This document shows, one piece after another, positions 1 to 6,163 of a stretch of DNA of 7,125 bases. The stretch spans positions 1 to 7,125 of the forward strand of contig JAFNVE010000020.1 of NCBI GenBank assembly GCA_017379955.1. The letters are read 5' to 3'. The stretch's first letter is position 1; each line of letters starts with the position of its first letter. A model generated the notes under the pieces. That model was given only the letters and a program-made list of their open reading frames with translations, was not told where the DNA came from and ran no database searches. Source of the DNA: Tidjanibacter sp. (GTDB taxonomy: Bacteria; Bacteroidota; Bacteroidia; Bacteroidales; Rikenellaceae). Both the position numbers and the translations under genes were made by a program.

Positions 1-597
1 ATAACCATCGGGAATACGACGAGCAACCCAAACAATACCTTTATTTACATTTTTACCATCGACCATCTTGGTACCCTTACCGATAATCTCGAAGATCCAA
101 GCCTCGTTCTCATCTGCCACTGAGAAACTCTCACCCGACGATGCATAGCCGTGAGTATTAGCGAGTTCTACCATAATATCGATAGCCTCACGAGCGGTAG
201 TAGCACGCTGCAAAGTGATGTAAATCAACGAGCCGTAGTCCATCAGACCTGTCTCGTCCACCAACTCCTCGCGACCGCCATAGGTGGTCTCAGCGATAAT
301 CACCTGATTCTCGTTCATATTGCCTACTGTCGAGTAGGTCTTTGCCACCTGGGGGATGTTGGTCAGGAAGCGACCGGTATCCCACTCATATACAGGAATC
401 ATCTCGCCAGCCTTAATCTTCTTGGGCGCATTGTATTTGTAGAGTGCGCCATAGAGTTGATGCGAGTCGGCAGCATAGGTCACCATAACAGAGCCATCGG
501 TCGATGCACCCTTGGTGATAATAAAGTTAGTACAAGCATCTGCTCTCTGCACCGAGAGGAGCGCAAGTAATACGATTGTAGAAAGAATTTTCTTCAT
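1..597 (-). CDS. Secreted C69-family dipeptidase (PepD-like), 5' part; 3' end beyond the left edge
   Basis: An open frame of 199 codons reads from ATG at 595-597 to the left edge without a stop, so the C-terminal part is missing. Residues 1-21 form a signal peptide: MKK, then a hydrophobic stretch, then ADA. It is followed directly by Cys22 in CTNFIITKGASTDGS. In peptidase family C69 (N-terminal nucleophile hydrolases such as Lactobacillus PepD) this cysteine becomes the first residue of the mature enzyme and acts as the nucleophile. Other family-like segments are TTAREAIDIM, a SFSVADENEAWIFEI block near residues 158-172, and WVARRIPDGY at the edge. The usual product is roughly 500-600 aa, so about a third is visible. 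The predicted role is dipeptide hydrolysis outside the cytoplasm. Cys22 could be mistaken for a lipoprotein cysteine, but -3 to -1 is ADA, a poor lipobox. The gene is divergent from yggS. Family assignment is firm; exact substrate is unknown. Confidence 0.88.
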   Translation of the reverse strand, partial: MKKILSTIVLLALLSVQRADACTNFIITKGASTDGSVMVTYAADSHQLYGALYKYNAPKKIKAGEMIPVYEWDTGRFLTNIPQVAKTYSTVGNMNENQVIIAETTYGGREELVDETGLMDYGSLIYITLQRATTAREAIDIMVELANTHGYASSGESFSVADENEAWIFEIIGKGTKMVDGKNVNKGIVWVARRIPDGY

Positions 598-645
598 TTA
601 CAGAGTGTTATTTGTGATTAAAAATTATTGTTTTCTCGTAGAGAA

Positions 646-653
646 CAAATATA
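646..653 (-). promoter_or_regulatory. Candidate -7 promoter box for the C69 peptidase gene
   Basis: On the minus strand the bases read TATATTTG, an exact match to the Bacteroidota sigma-ABfr -7 consensus TAnnTTTG. The start codon is at 597, which would give a leader of about 40 nt. I could not find a convincing -33 TTTG element at the usual distance, so this is a -7-only call. Confidence 0.5.
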
Positions 654-664
654 CAAAATTTGTG

Positions 665-672
665 TAAATTTG
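665..672 (+). promoter_or_regulatory. Candidate -7 promoter box for yggS
   Basis: The bases TAAATTTG match the Bacteroidota -7 consensus TAnnTTTG. The expected transcript start is about 6-8 nt downstream, leaving only about 10-13 nt before the ATG at 691. That short leader contains AAGGA at 683-687, a weak Shine-Dalgarno-like stretch lying close to the start. No clear -33 element is seen. Confidence 0.5.
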
Positions 673-690
673 CAGTAAGAACAAGGAAAA

Positions 691-1350
691 ATGAGTATTC
701 AATCACAGATAGCAGAATTACAACGGACCCTTCCCGAGGGCGTTACATTGGTGGCAGTGTCAAAGATGCAACCCATCGAGTCACTTAGAGAGGCATACGA
801 GGCAGGCCAGAGAATCTTTGGAGAGAGCCGTCCGCAGGAGATGTGTGCCAAACGTGAGCAGATGCCCGAGGATTGTCGTTGGCATATGATTGGTCACTTG
901 CAGACTAACAAGGTTAAATATATCGCCCCATTTGTTGAGATGATTCACTCGGTCGACTCGCTCCGACTGCTTGATTCTATCAACAGAGAGGCTATGAAGT
1001 GTGGCCGTAGGATTGATATTCTTCTGGAAGTCCATCTTGCCACAGAGGAGAGCAAGAGTGGTTTTTCGGTCGAGGAACTCAGAGAGGTTATTGCAACAGA
1101 GGATATCAAAGACCTTGCCTATATCCGTGTTCGTGGTCTGATGACTATTGCGTCTAATACTGACGATGAGGCGGTTGTGGCCGGTGAGTTCAAGCAGTTG
1201 AAGAGTCTGTTCGATGAACTCAAACAAGAATTTGGCGTGCATTTCGACATCCTCTCGATGGGTATGACTTCGGACTACCCTCTCGCTATCGAGTGCGGTT
1301 CGACAATGGTGCGCATCGGCTCGCAAATATTTGGCGAGCGCAACTACTAA
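691..1350 (+). CDS. YggS/PLPHP family pyridoxal phosphate homeostasis protein
   Basis: This 219-aa protein has the normal length for the YggS/PROSC (PLPHP) family. These are cytoplasmic single-domain proteins with an alanine-racemase-like TIM-barrel fold that bind PLP and buffer vitamin B6 and amino-acid metabolism without a known catalytic reaction. Visible hallmarks are LVAVSK with the PLP-binding Lys25, FGESRPQE at 43-50, WHMIGHLQTNK at 64-74, the KSGF segment at 122-125, GLMTI at 149-153, and the C-terminal block at 189-210 with SMGMTSDYPLAI followed by GSTMVRIG, which binds the phosphate of PLP. The ATG at 691 is chosen because it follows the TAAATTTG box closely and no upstream in-frame alternative fits better. 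The gene stands alone on the plus strand, divergent from the C69 peptidase and convergent with the Na/Pi transporter. Family assignment is secure. Confidence 0.95.
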   Translation: MSIQSQIAELQRTLPEGVTLVAVSKMQPIESLREAYEAGQRIFGESRPQEMCAKREQMPEDCRWHMIGHLQTNKVKYIAPFVEMIHSVDSLRLLDSINREAMKCGRRIDILLEVHLATEESKSGFSVEELREVIATEDIKDLAYIRVRGLMTIASNTDDEAVVAGEFKQLKSLFDELKQEFGVHFDILSMGMTSDYPLAIECGSTMVRIGSQIFGERNY

Positions 1351-1370
1351 TCTCATTTACATATAAAATA

Positions 1371-1403
1371 ATAAGAGCCACAACTCGATGTTGTGGCTCT
1401 TAT
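1371..1403. terminator. Bidirectional intrinsic terminator between convergent genes
   Basis: A perfect inverted repeat has arms ATAAGAGCCACAAC (1371-1384) and GTTGTGGCTCTTAT (1390-1403) around a 5-nt loop, TCGAT. It lies about 20 bp after the yggS stop and about 17 bp after the stop of the opposing Na/Pi gene. On the minus strand the stem is followed by a T-rich run (TATTTTATATG). On the plus strand the T residues lie mostly inside the arm, followed by CATATATAG. It should therefore act in both directions, probably more strongly on the minus strand. Confidence 0.9.
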
Positions 1404-1420
1404 CATATATAGGTGTTCTA

Positions 1421-3154
1421 CTATTTGTGAACAAATGCACGCTCCAAGTCCTGCGAGATATTGATGATAAAGTCACCCATACCCTCCAACTCGTTGATGA
1501 TGTCCAAGTAGTAGGAACTTGTCTGATAGTGCTTGCCACTATTGTCGATAGCCTCAATCTCGGAGTCACGCAAGTAGTTGCGGAGCGAGTTGATACGATC
1601 CTCAGCATTGTAGGCATTGTCAATCTTAACCAGGTTGCCTTTGTGCGCACTATTCAAGTTAGCAATCATAGCCTCGTATGCCTCATCAACAGCACCAATC
1701 ATATCATCGATATGTTTCAAGGTCTCTGCATCGAATACGCGCTTGTGAATATTCTTGCGGGTAAGAATACGGCTAATAGCCTCGCCCGAATCACCAAGCG
1801 ACTCCAACTCACCGATAATCTTATACATTGCCTTAACCTTCTTCGAGGTATCGTCGCTGATATCACCCTCCGACACAGCATTTAGGAAGGTAGCAATCTC
1901 ATACTCGATTCTATCCGAAATCTCCTCGTACTTTACAAGTTTGCCACGCAACTCCTCAAACTTATCCTCCTCGGTAGCACCCATAATATCGCGTGCATAG
2001 CCAAGACCATTGCGCGAAATCTGTGCAAAGTGGATAATCTCATTAAGTGCCTGCTCGGATGCAAGCTCAGGAGTTGCTAAGTGACCAGCCGAGATATATT
2101 TGAGGCGGAATACCTCTTTCTCCTGATCCTTGGGAGCCTTGATAATTGCAGTCACTGCCTTCTCAATCAACTTAACAAACCATATCAGAATAAAGGTATT
2201 GATAAGGTTGAAGAGGGTGTGCAACATCGACAGACCATAGAGTGCAGCAGTGCTGGTTGCAGCATTAGCCTCGTTAACGGCAAAGCCTGCAGCTGCAGGA
2301 TTAGGCAGACCGAAGAGTTCGATAATACTACCTACAAGTGCCAAGAAAGGCTTGAAGAAAATCAGAGCCCAAATCACACCGAATACGTTGAAGATGGTGT
2401 GTGACATTGCGGTACGGCGAGCCTGAGTGTTACCAACCGATGCAGCGATGTTTGCAGTGATGGTAGTACCGATATTCTCACCAAGCACCATAGCACAAGC
2501 CATATTGAAAGGAATCCAACCCATACTCAGCATAATCAGGGTGATAGCCATAGTTGCCGATGACGACTGGAGAACGAGGGTGAGGATAGTACCAACCACA
2601 AGGAAAATCAGTACCGAACCGAAGCCGTGGCCAGCCCAAGCCTTAACAAACTCAAGTACTTCGGGTGTCTGATTCAAATCGGGCACCGAATCCTTCATAA
2701 ACGAAAGGCCAAGGAACAAGAGCGAGAAACCAACGATAAGTTCACCAATACTCTGCTTGTTGCTCTTCTTCGAGTTCGAGAAGAGGAAGCCAAGCAACAT
2801 TAGAGGCACTGCCAGAATCGAAATATCAGCCTTGAAACCGAGGAAGGCAACCATCCAAGCGGTAATAGTGGTACCAATATTGGCACCCATAATCACGCCA
2901 ATTGCCTGAGTCAGAGTAAGCAGACCTGCATTCACGAAACTAACCACCATAACGGTAGTAGCAGACGATGATTGGATAGTTGCAGTTACACCCAGACCTG
3001 TCATTACACCTTTAAAAGGAGTAGAGGTCATCGATGAGAGCAGACCACGAAGTTTATCTCCGGCCGCCTTCTGCAAACCAGAACTCATCAAGTTCATACC
3101 GTACAGGAACATTCCCAATGCTCCGAACAGCGTCAAAATTTGAAGGATTCCCAT
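1421..3154 (-). CDS. Na+/phosphate cotransporter with C-terminal PhoU-like domain (NptA/PNaS family)
   Basis: This 577-aa inner-membrane protein is full length for bacterial Na/Pi cotransporter family II (PNaS) members. The membrane part (about residues 1-335) contains the two inverted-repeat signatures of the family. The first has QSSSATT at 61-67 and GANIGTT at 90-96; the second has QSSSA at 196-200 and GENIGTT at 225-231. Hydrophobic helices surround both. Residues from about 355 to the end are soluble and helical, rich in charged residues, and resemble a PhoU domain, which in this family probably senses or regulates phosphate transport. The expected activity is sodium-driven phosphate movement across the inner membrane; direction and substrate are not proven by sequence. 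The start is the ATG at 3152-3154, 4 bp after the exchanger stop, so the two genes are probably co-transcribed. The terminator at 1371-1403 follows. Confidence 0.93.
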   Translation of the reverse strand: MGILQILTLFGALGMFLYGMNLMSSGLQKAAGDKLRGLLSSMTSTPFKGVMTGLGVTATIQSSSATTVMVVSFVNAGLLTLTQAIGVIMGANIGTTITAWMVAFLGFKADISILAVPLMLLGFLFSNSKKSNKQSIGELIVGFSLLFLGLSFMKDSVPDLNQTPEVLEFVKAWAGHGFGSVLIFLVVGTILTLVLQSSSATMAITLIMLSMGWIPFNMACAMVLGENIGTTITANIAASVGNTQARRTAMSHTIFNVFGVIWALIFFKPFLALVGSIIELFGLPNPAAAGFAVNEANAATSTAALYGLSMLHTLFNLINTFILIWFVKLIEKAVTAIIKAPKDQEKEVFRLKYISAGHLATPELASEQALNEIIHFAQISRNGLGYARDIMGATEEDKFEELRGKLVKYEEISDRIEYEIATFLNAVSEGDISDDTSKKVKAMYKIIGELESLGDSGEAISRILTRKNIHKRVFDAETLKHIDDMIGAVDEAYEAMIANLNSAHKGNLVKIDNAYNAEDRINSLRNYLRDSEIEAIDNSGKHYQTSSYYLDIINELEGMGDFIINISQDLERAFVHK

Positions 3155-3158
3155 AAAA

Positions 3159-4109
3159 TTAGATTATTTGATTGTTTATAAGATATACATTATAAGCCAC
3201 AAAGCAGACAAAGAGCAGAATACCACCTGCCCTGCCAACCTTGCCCTTGAAGCCAAAGAGCATCGGGAAGAGTGCTGCTGCAATCATCACCATATAGTCA
3301 AAGCCTGTAATACCCGAAGCGGTCAAGGGGAGTGCCTGGGAACTAAGACCCAAAATAAGAGTAATATTAAAGATGTTCGAGCCAACAATATTACCAAGAG
3401 CCATCTGAGTATTCTTCTTAACAGCAGCAGCCACCGATGCAGCAAGCTCGGGAAGTGATGTGCCGCAGGCAATAAGTGTCAGCGAGATAAATGCATCGTT
3501 CACGCCAAACGACTTTGCAATAACCACTGCATTGTCAACAAAGAGGTCGCAACTTGTAATAAGCAGAGCCAAACCACCCACTACCTTCACGATTGCCAGC
3601 CACATAGGGGTCTTCTCCTCCTCCACTACCTCAGCACTCTTAGATTGGTTCTTTCTATCGCGAGCGAAGGAGTACCACATAAAGCCAGCAAAGCAGAGCA
3701 AGAGTACAATACCGTCAATTCTACCGATAGTAATTGCCGAACCGTTGAAGAAGTTGAAGGCAAGTATCGTAACGAGCAACGAAACACCGATACAGAAAGG
3801 TATCTCAAACTTCATATTGCTCTTATCGATTGCTACGGGGAAGAAGATAGCAGTCAGACCGAGAATACCAAGTACATTAAAGACATTGGAGCCGATAACA
3901 TTACCGATAGCTACATCGGCATTACCACCTATTGCACCAATAAAGCTAACCACAAGTTCGGGCATTGATGTTCCCACACCGACAATTGCCGCACCGATAA
4001 CAAAGTCGGAGATTTTCAGTCGCTTGGCAATACTCACTGCTCCTGCAACCAGAAAATCTGCGCCAAAGACAATGCCAGCCAATGCAAGTATTAGAATTAC
4101 GTATTCCAT
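3159..4109 (-). CDS. Sodium/calcium exchanger family protein (CaCA superfamily, YrbG-like)
   Basis: This 316-aa protein consists of two Na_Ca_ex repeats, each about five membrane helices, separated by a charged cytoplasmic loop around residues 149-169 (FARDRKNQSKSAEVVEEEK). The two alpha motifs are plain. Repeat 1 has GTSMPE at 46-51 and GNVIGSNVFN at 69-78; repeat 2 has GTSLPE at 216-221 and GNIVGSNIFN at 239-248. Glu51 and Glu221 are the expected ion-coordinating acids of the pore. The family exports Ca2+ in exchange for Na+ (some members also use K+), acting in the inner membrane. The duplication also shows in the matching stretches after residue 16 (GADFLVAGAVSIAK) and after 186 (SCDLFVDNAVVIAK). 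The start is the ATG at 4107-4109. The gene is followed after 4 bp by the Na/Pi cotransporter, and 77 bp separate it from the gene upstream, so it may have its own promoter. Exact ion specificity is not readable. Confidence 0.92.
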   Translation of the reverse strand: MEYVILILALAGIVFGADFLVAGAVSIAKRLKISDFVIGAAIVGVGTSMPELVVSFIGAIGGNADVAIGNVIGSNVFNVLGILGLTAIFFPVAIDKSNMKFEIPFCIGVSLLVTILAFNFFNGSAITIGRIDGIVLLLCFAGFMWYSFARDRKNQSKSAEVVEEEKTPMWLAIVKVVGGLALLITSCDLFVDNAVVIAKSFGVNDAFISLTLIACGTSLPELAASVAAAVKKNTQMALGNIVGSNIFNITLILGLSSQALPLTASGITGFDYMVMIAAALFPMLFGFKGKVGRAGGILLFVCFVAYNVYLINNQII

Positions 4110-4186
4110 AGTTATTTGTAAATGTTCTGTTCTAAATTATTAATCTTGTTTAAGTGTTACATTAATGTTAGTTTAGGTACAAAACA
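4110..4186 (-). other. AT-rich gap upstream of the exchanger; possible promoter region
   Basis: This 77-bp AT-rich gap is the only real break in the minus-strand run. On the minus strand, TAATTTAG at 4132-4139 matches the TAnnTTTG -7 consensus in all but one fixed position, but no -33 partner is evident. A 10-bp perfect palindrome, ACATTAATGT, lies at 4159-4168, and its half ACATTAA recurs at 4184-4190. This is suggestive only. Confidence 0.3.
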
Positions 4187-4570
4187 TTAAATAATAAGTT
4201 TACCAAGTGCCGCCAATCGACTTGCGGGCCTGGTAAACGAGGAAGATGCAATTAGATTACTTGTAAGTTTGGAGTTGATAATTTCGTTATTGAATATCTT
4301 TCCGGATTTGACAAAGTCATAGTTGTTTCGGTGACTACTATTCTGTCGCTTGCCAGAGTTGTATTGTCTGTGTGTGGCAGTGGTTGGGAGTTGTCGGGAT
4401 GTGCAAACCGCTAACTCCGAAAGAGGAGATTCGAATTGGTAAGTTGTGAGGGATGTATCAGGTAGATTTGTAAGTGTTTGTGTAATTGCAGAGTCAGACT
4501 CAGCAGAACAATTTATAGTAGCAATAGCCACTATAAACAGACACATATATCTCAACACTCTACTCATCAT
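4187..4570 (-). CDS. Small secreted protein of unknown function, coupled to the M23 peptidase gene
   Basis: I do not recognise a named family. The ORF encodes 127 aa. It starts at ATG 4568-4570, or at the second Met codon 3 nt later. Its first base overlaps the TAA of the M23 peptidase gene (TAATG), which argues for translational coupling and hence a real gene. Residues 4-20 form a hydrophobic export signal, with a possible signal-peptidase site after CSA at 21-23. Cys21 is in TINC, not a good lipobox, so lipoprotein status is doubtful. The mature part is polar and rich in Ser, Thr, Asn and Arg. It includes a basic stretch with His, Arg and Lys at 67-81, NNYDFVKSGKIFN at 82-94, and a short hydrophobic tail, LAALGKLII. 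I have an unverified impression that an 'FVKSGK ... LGKLII' layout recurs in small Bacteroidota secreted proteins. An envelope role is inferred from context only. Confidence 0.68.
   Translation of the reverse strand: MMSRVLRYMCLFIVAIATINCSAESDSAITQTLTNLPDTSLTTYQFESPLSELAVCTSRQLPTTATHRQYNSGKRQNSSHRNNYDFVKSGKIFNNEIINSKLTSNLIASSSFTRPASRLAALGKLII
4198..4238 (-). terminator. Candidate terminator overlapping the 3' end of the small secreted gene
   Basis: Arms GTTTACCA (4198-4205) and TGGTAAAC (4231-4238) form a perfect 8-bp inverted repeat around a 25-nt, partly self-complementary interior. Read on the minus strand, the second arm is followed by TTATTATTTAATGTTTTG, a T-rich tract that includes the stop codon. 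It could end the cell-wall transcript before the exchanger gene. The large loop and the coding overlap make the call moderate. Confidence 0.42.
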
Positions 4571-5589
4571 TATCTGATTCTCAACTGTCTACCTGCTCGG
4601 ATAATAGCGTTACGACTAATACCGTTCAGACGACACAATTCACTGACGGTAGTGCCGTTACGGCTTGCAATACGCGAAAGGGTGTCGCCACTTTTAATAG
4701 TATAATAGACAGGTTCCAATTTCTTCGCCTCGGCCTCTTGTATCTTCTCAATGTTCGCCAAAATATCCTCCGAGGTTATCTCCTGACCATCCTCTGTGGC
4801 AAGCAGTGCTATCTCCTCGTCATTATCTTCGAGCAACTCCGACGCATTGGAGCGGATGTTAAAGAAGGATTTTTCGAGGACAAAATTCTGATAGCGGATA
4901 TCACCTGTCGCAAAATCGAAGATACGCTCGGGGTCAAATGTAAGGTCTTGATAACGTATCTCAAAGTGGAGATGCACACCACTACTACGACCTGTACTAC
5001 CAGCAAAACCTACTACAGCACCTGCAACCACATAGTCACCAACCTCTACGTTTGTTTTGGAGAGGTGACCATACCAAGTTTCCAAACCGTTGTCGTGACG
5101 CACAATAACAAGATTACCGTAACCACCACCATTATATCGTGAGTAGCGCACCACACCAGGGAATGCCGCATAGATTGGCTCACGCAGTTTCAGGGGGATG
5201 TCGATACCGTTATGATTACGACCACGACGAATACCATATTTAGAGGTAACTCGCCCTACCACAGGACACTTATACTCCGATACCTTCTTAAACAGAGTGA
5301 GTTCCATCGATGCAGGCAGGTCATTTGCCGAAGTTCCTTTATAGGCAAAGACTTGGTCTGTAACCCAATTTGTGGTATATACATTTCGAGCAACCAATGA
5401 GTCGAGGCTGGGGAAGTAGAAATCCCATGTGTTGTTGGTATAGATAACCACCTTTGCGTTAGTTGAACCCAAGTCGAGGGTATCCATTGCAATTCTCGGC
5501 AGATCCTCGATACGCTGAGCATTGAGCGACGATGTCGAGAGAATTACCAACGACAATAGTGCAGTAAGTTTCAGTATGCTACTCCTCAT
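4570..5589 (-). CDS. Secreted M23 family metallopeptidase (LytM-like) with C-terminal LysM domain
   Basis: This 339-aa protein probably cleaves peptide cross-links of peptidoglycan outside the inner membrane. Residues 1-24 form a typical signal peptide ending SLNA, with Gln25 as the likely first mature residue. The M23 domain spans about 108-222. Zinc ligands are His126 and Asp130 (HNGID) and His208 of the HLHFE motif at 206-210. His175 (WYGHLS) and His206 are the expected catalytic histidines, so the enzyme should be active. An acidic linker, about 250-290, leads to a LysM domain at 295-339 (YYTIKSGDTLSRIA...), which binds peptidoglycan glycan chains. The frame is open back to an ATG at 5664, but the start at 5589 is preferred because it places the signal peptide at the N-terminus. 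It overlaps the DUF3109 stop by 11 nt. The stop shares one base with the next gene's ATG. Confidence 0.93.
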   Translation of the reverse strand: MRSSILKLTALLSLVILSTSSLNAQRIEDLPRIAMDTLDLGSTNAKVVIYTNNTWDFYFPSLDSLVARNVYTTNWVTDQVFAYKGTSANDLPASMELTLFKKVSEYKCPVVGRVTSKYGIRRGRNHNGIDIPLKLREPIYAAFPGVVRYSRYNGGGYGNLVIVRHDNGLETWYGHLSKTNVEVGDYVVAGAVVGFAGSTGRSSGVHLHFEIRYQDLTFDPERIFDFATGDIRYQNFVLEKSFFNIRSNASELLEDNDEEIALLATEDGQEITSEDILANIEKIQEAEAKKLEPVYYTIKSGDTLSRIASRNGTTVSELCRLNGISRNAIIRAGRQLRIR

Positions 5590-6163
5590 TTTCACTGATA
5601 AATTTGGCTGCTTTATCCAATTCGTTATAAAAATCTTCGCCGTACGCACGGATAATCGGCTCACGCAGAGCCTGATAGATTTTTAGTCCTATCTTCTTGC
5701 CGCAATCGCGTGCGCAATTGCAGATGTCCCAACGGTGATACTCCATACCAATTGTACCATTACTGAAATGCTTAACACGGATAGGATAGAGGTGACACGA
5801 AATAGGCTTGCGGAAAGGGGTTTTGCCCTCAAACCAAGCTCGCTCGATTGCGCAATAGGTAACACCATTTTCTCGGAAAGCGTATGCACAATCGGCGTCA
5901 CCAATCAGAGGAGTAGTGTAGTCGCCATCGCTATCGACAACCATAAAGCCCTCCTTTTCGATAACTCTTCGACCCGCCTCGGTCATATACGGAGCATAGT
6001 TCTCCCACTCCTCTTCGAGGATATCAACCTCATCCACATCGAGCGGAGCACCGGCATTACCCTCCACACAGCAGTCGCCCTTGCACGCCGAGAGGTCACA
6101 AGCAAAACACTCTGTGAGAATCTCCGTAGAGATAATTTTATCGTCTATTTCGAGAATTGTCAT
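5579..6163 (-). CDS. DUF3109 family cysteine-rich protein
   Basis: This 194-aa soluble protein has no signal peptide and matches the uncharacterised DUF3109 family, common in Bacteroidota. It carries 11 cysteines: an N-terminal cluster at 19, 22, 27, 31 and 32 (C-x2-C-x4-C-x3-CC), then 92, 104, 123 (in KPISCHLYPIRV), 148, 150 and 154. The CxxC...CC cluster resembles the CxxCxxCC proteins of the YkgJ type, proposed to chelate zinc or iron, so a metal or iron-sulfur site is plausible but not shown. The ATG overlaps the ddl stop as ATGA (6160-6163), and its own stop lies within the start of the M23 gene. Both overlaps imply coupled translation in a cell-wall operon. Function is unknown; a cytoplasmic location is inferred from the lack of a signal peptide. 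Confidence 0.9.
   Translation of the reverse strand: MTILEIDDKIISTEILTECFACDLSACKGDCCVEGNAGAPLDVDEVDILEEEWENYAPYMTEAGRRVIEKEGFMVVDSDGDYTTPLIGDADCAYAFRENGVTYCAIERAWFEGKTPFRKPISCHLYPIRVKHFSNGTIGMEYHRWDICNCARDCGKKIGLKIYQALREPIIRAYGEDFYNELDKAAKFISENEE

Noticed and set aside
151..570. 139-codon plus-strand open frame near the left edge
   Set aside because: The minus strand here encodes the C69 peptidase, with signal peptide, nucleophile and family motifs, so this is a shadow.
541..597. Lipobox at Cys22 of the C69 protein
   Set aside because: The residues before Cys are ADA, with Asp at -2, which fits poorly; the Cys is better explained as the family nucleophile.
781..1356. 191-codon minus-strand open frame opposite yggS
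   Set aside because: It is antisense to a gene with complete YggS motifs and has no domain signature or plausible promoter.
1388..1885. 165-codon plus-strand open frame opposite the Na/Pi cotransporter
   Set aside because: It starts inside the terminator hairpin and is antisense to the PhoU-like region; no recognisable motif.
3460..4143. 227-codon plus-strand open frame opposite the exchanger gene
   Set aside because: It is a shadow of the minus-strand exchanger, which has both alpha-repeat motifs intact; the plus-strand product is low-complexity Ser/Thr/Ile/Pro and resembles no family.
4490..4570. Lipoprotein signal in the small secreted protein
   Set aside because: Cys21 is preceded by TIN rather than a small residue at -1 with Leu-like at -3; ordinary signal peptidase cleavage after CSA seems likelier, though not certain.
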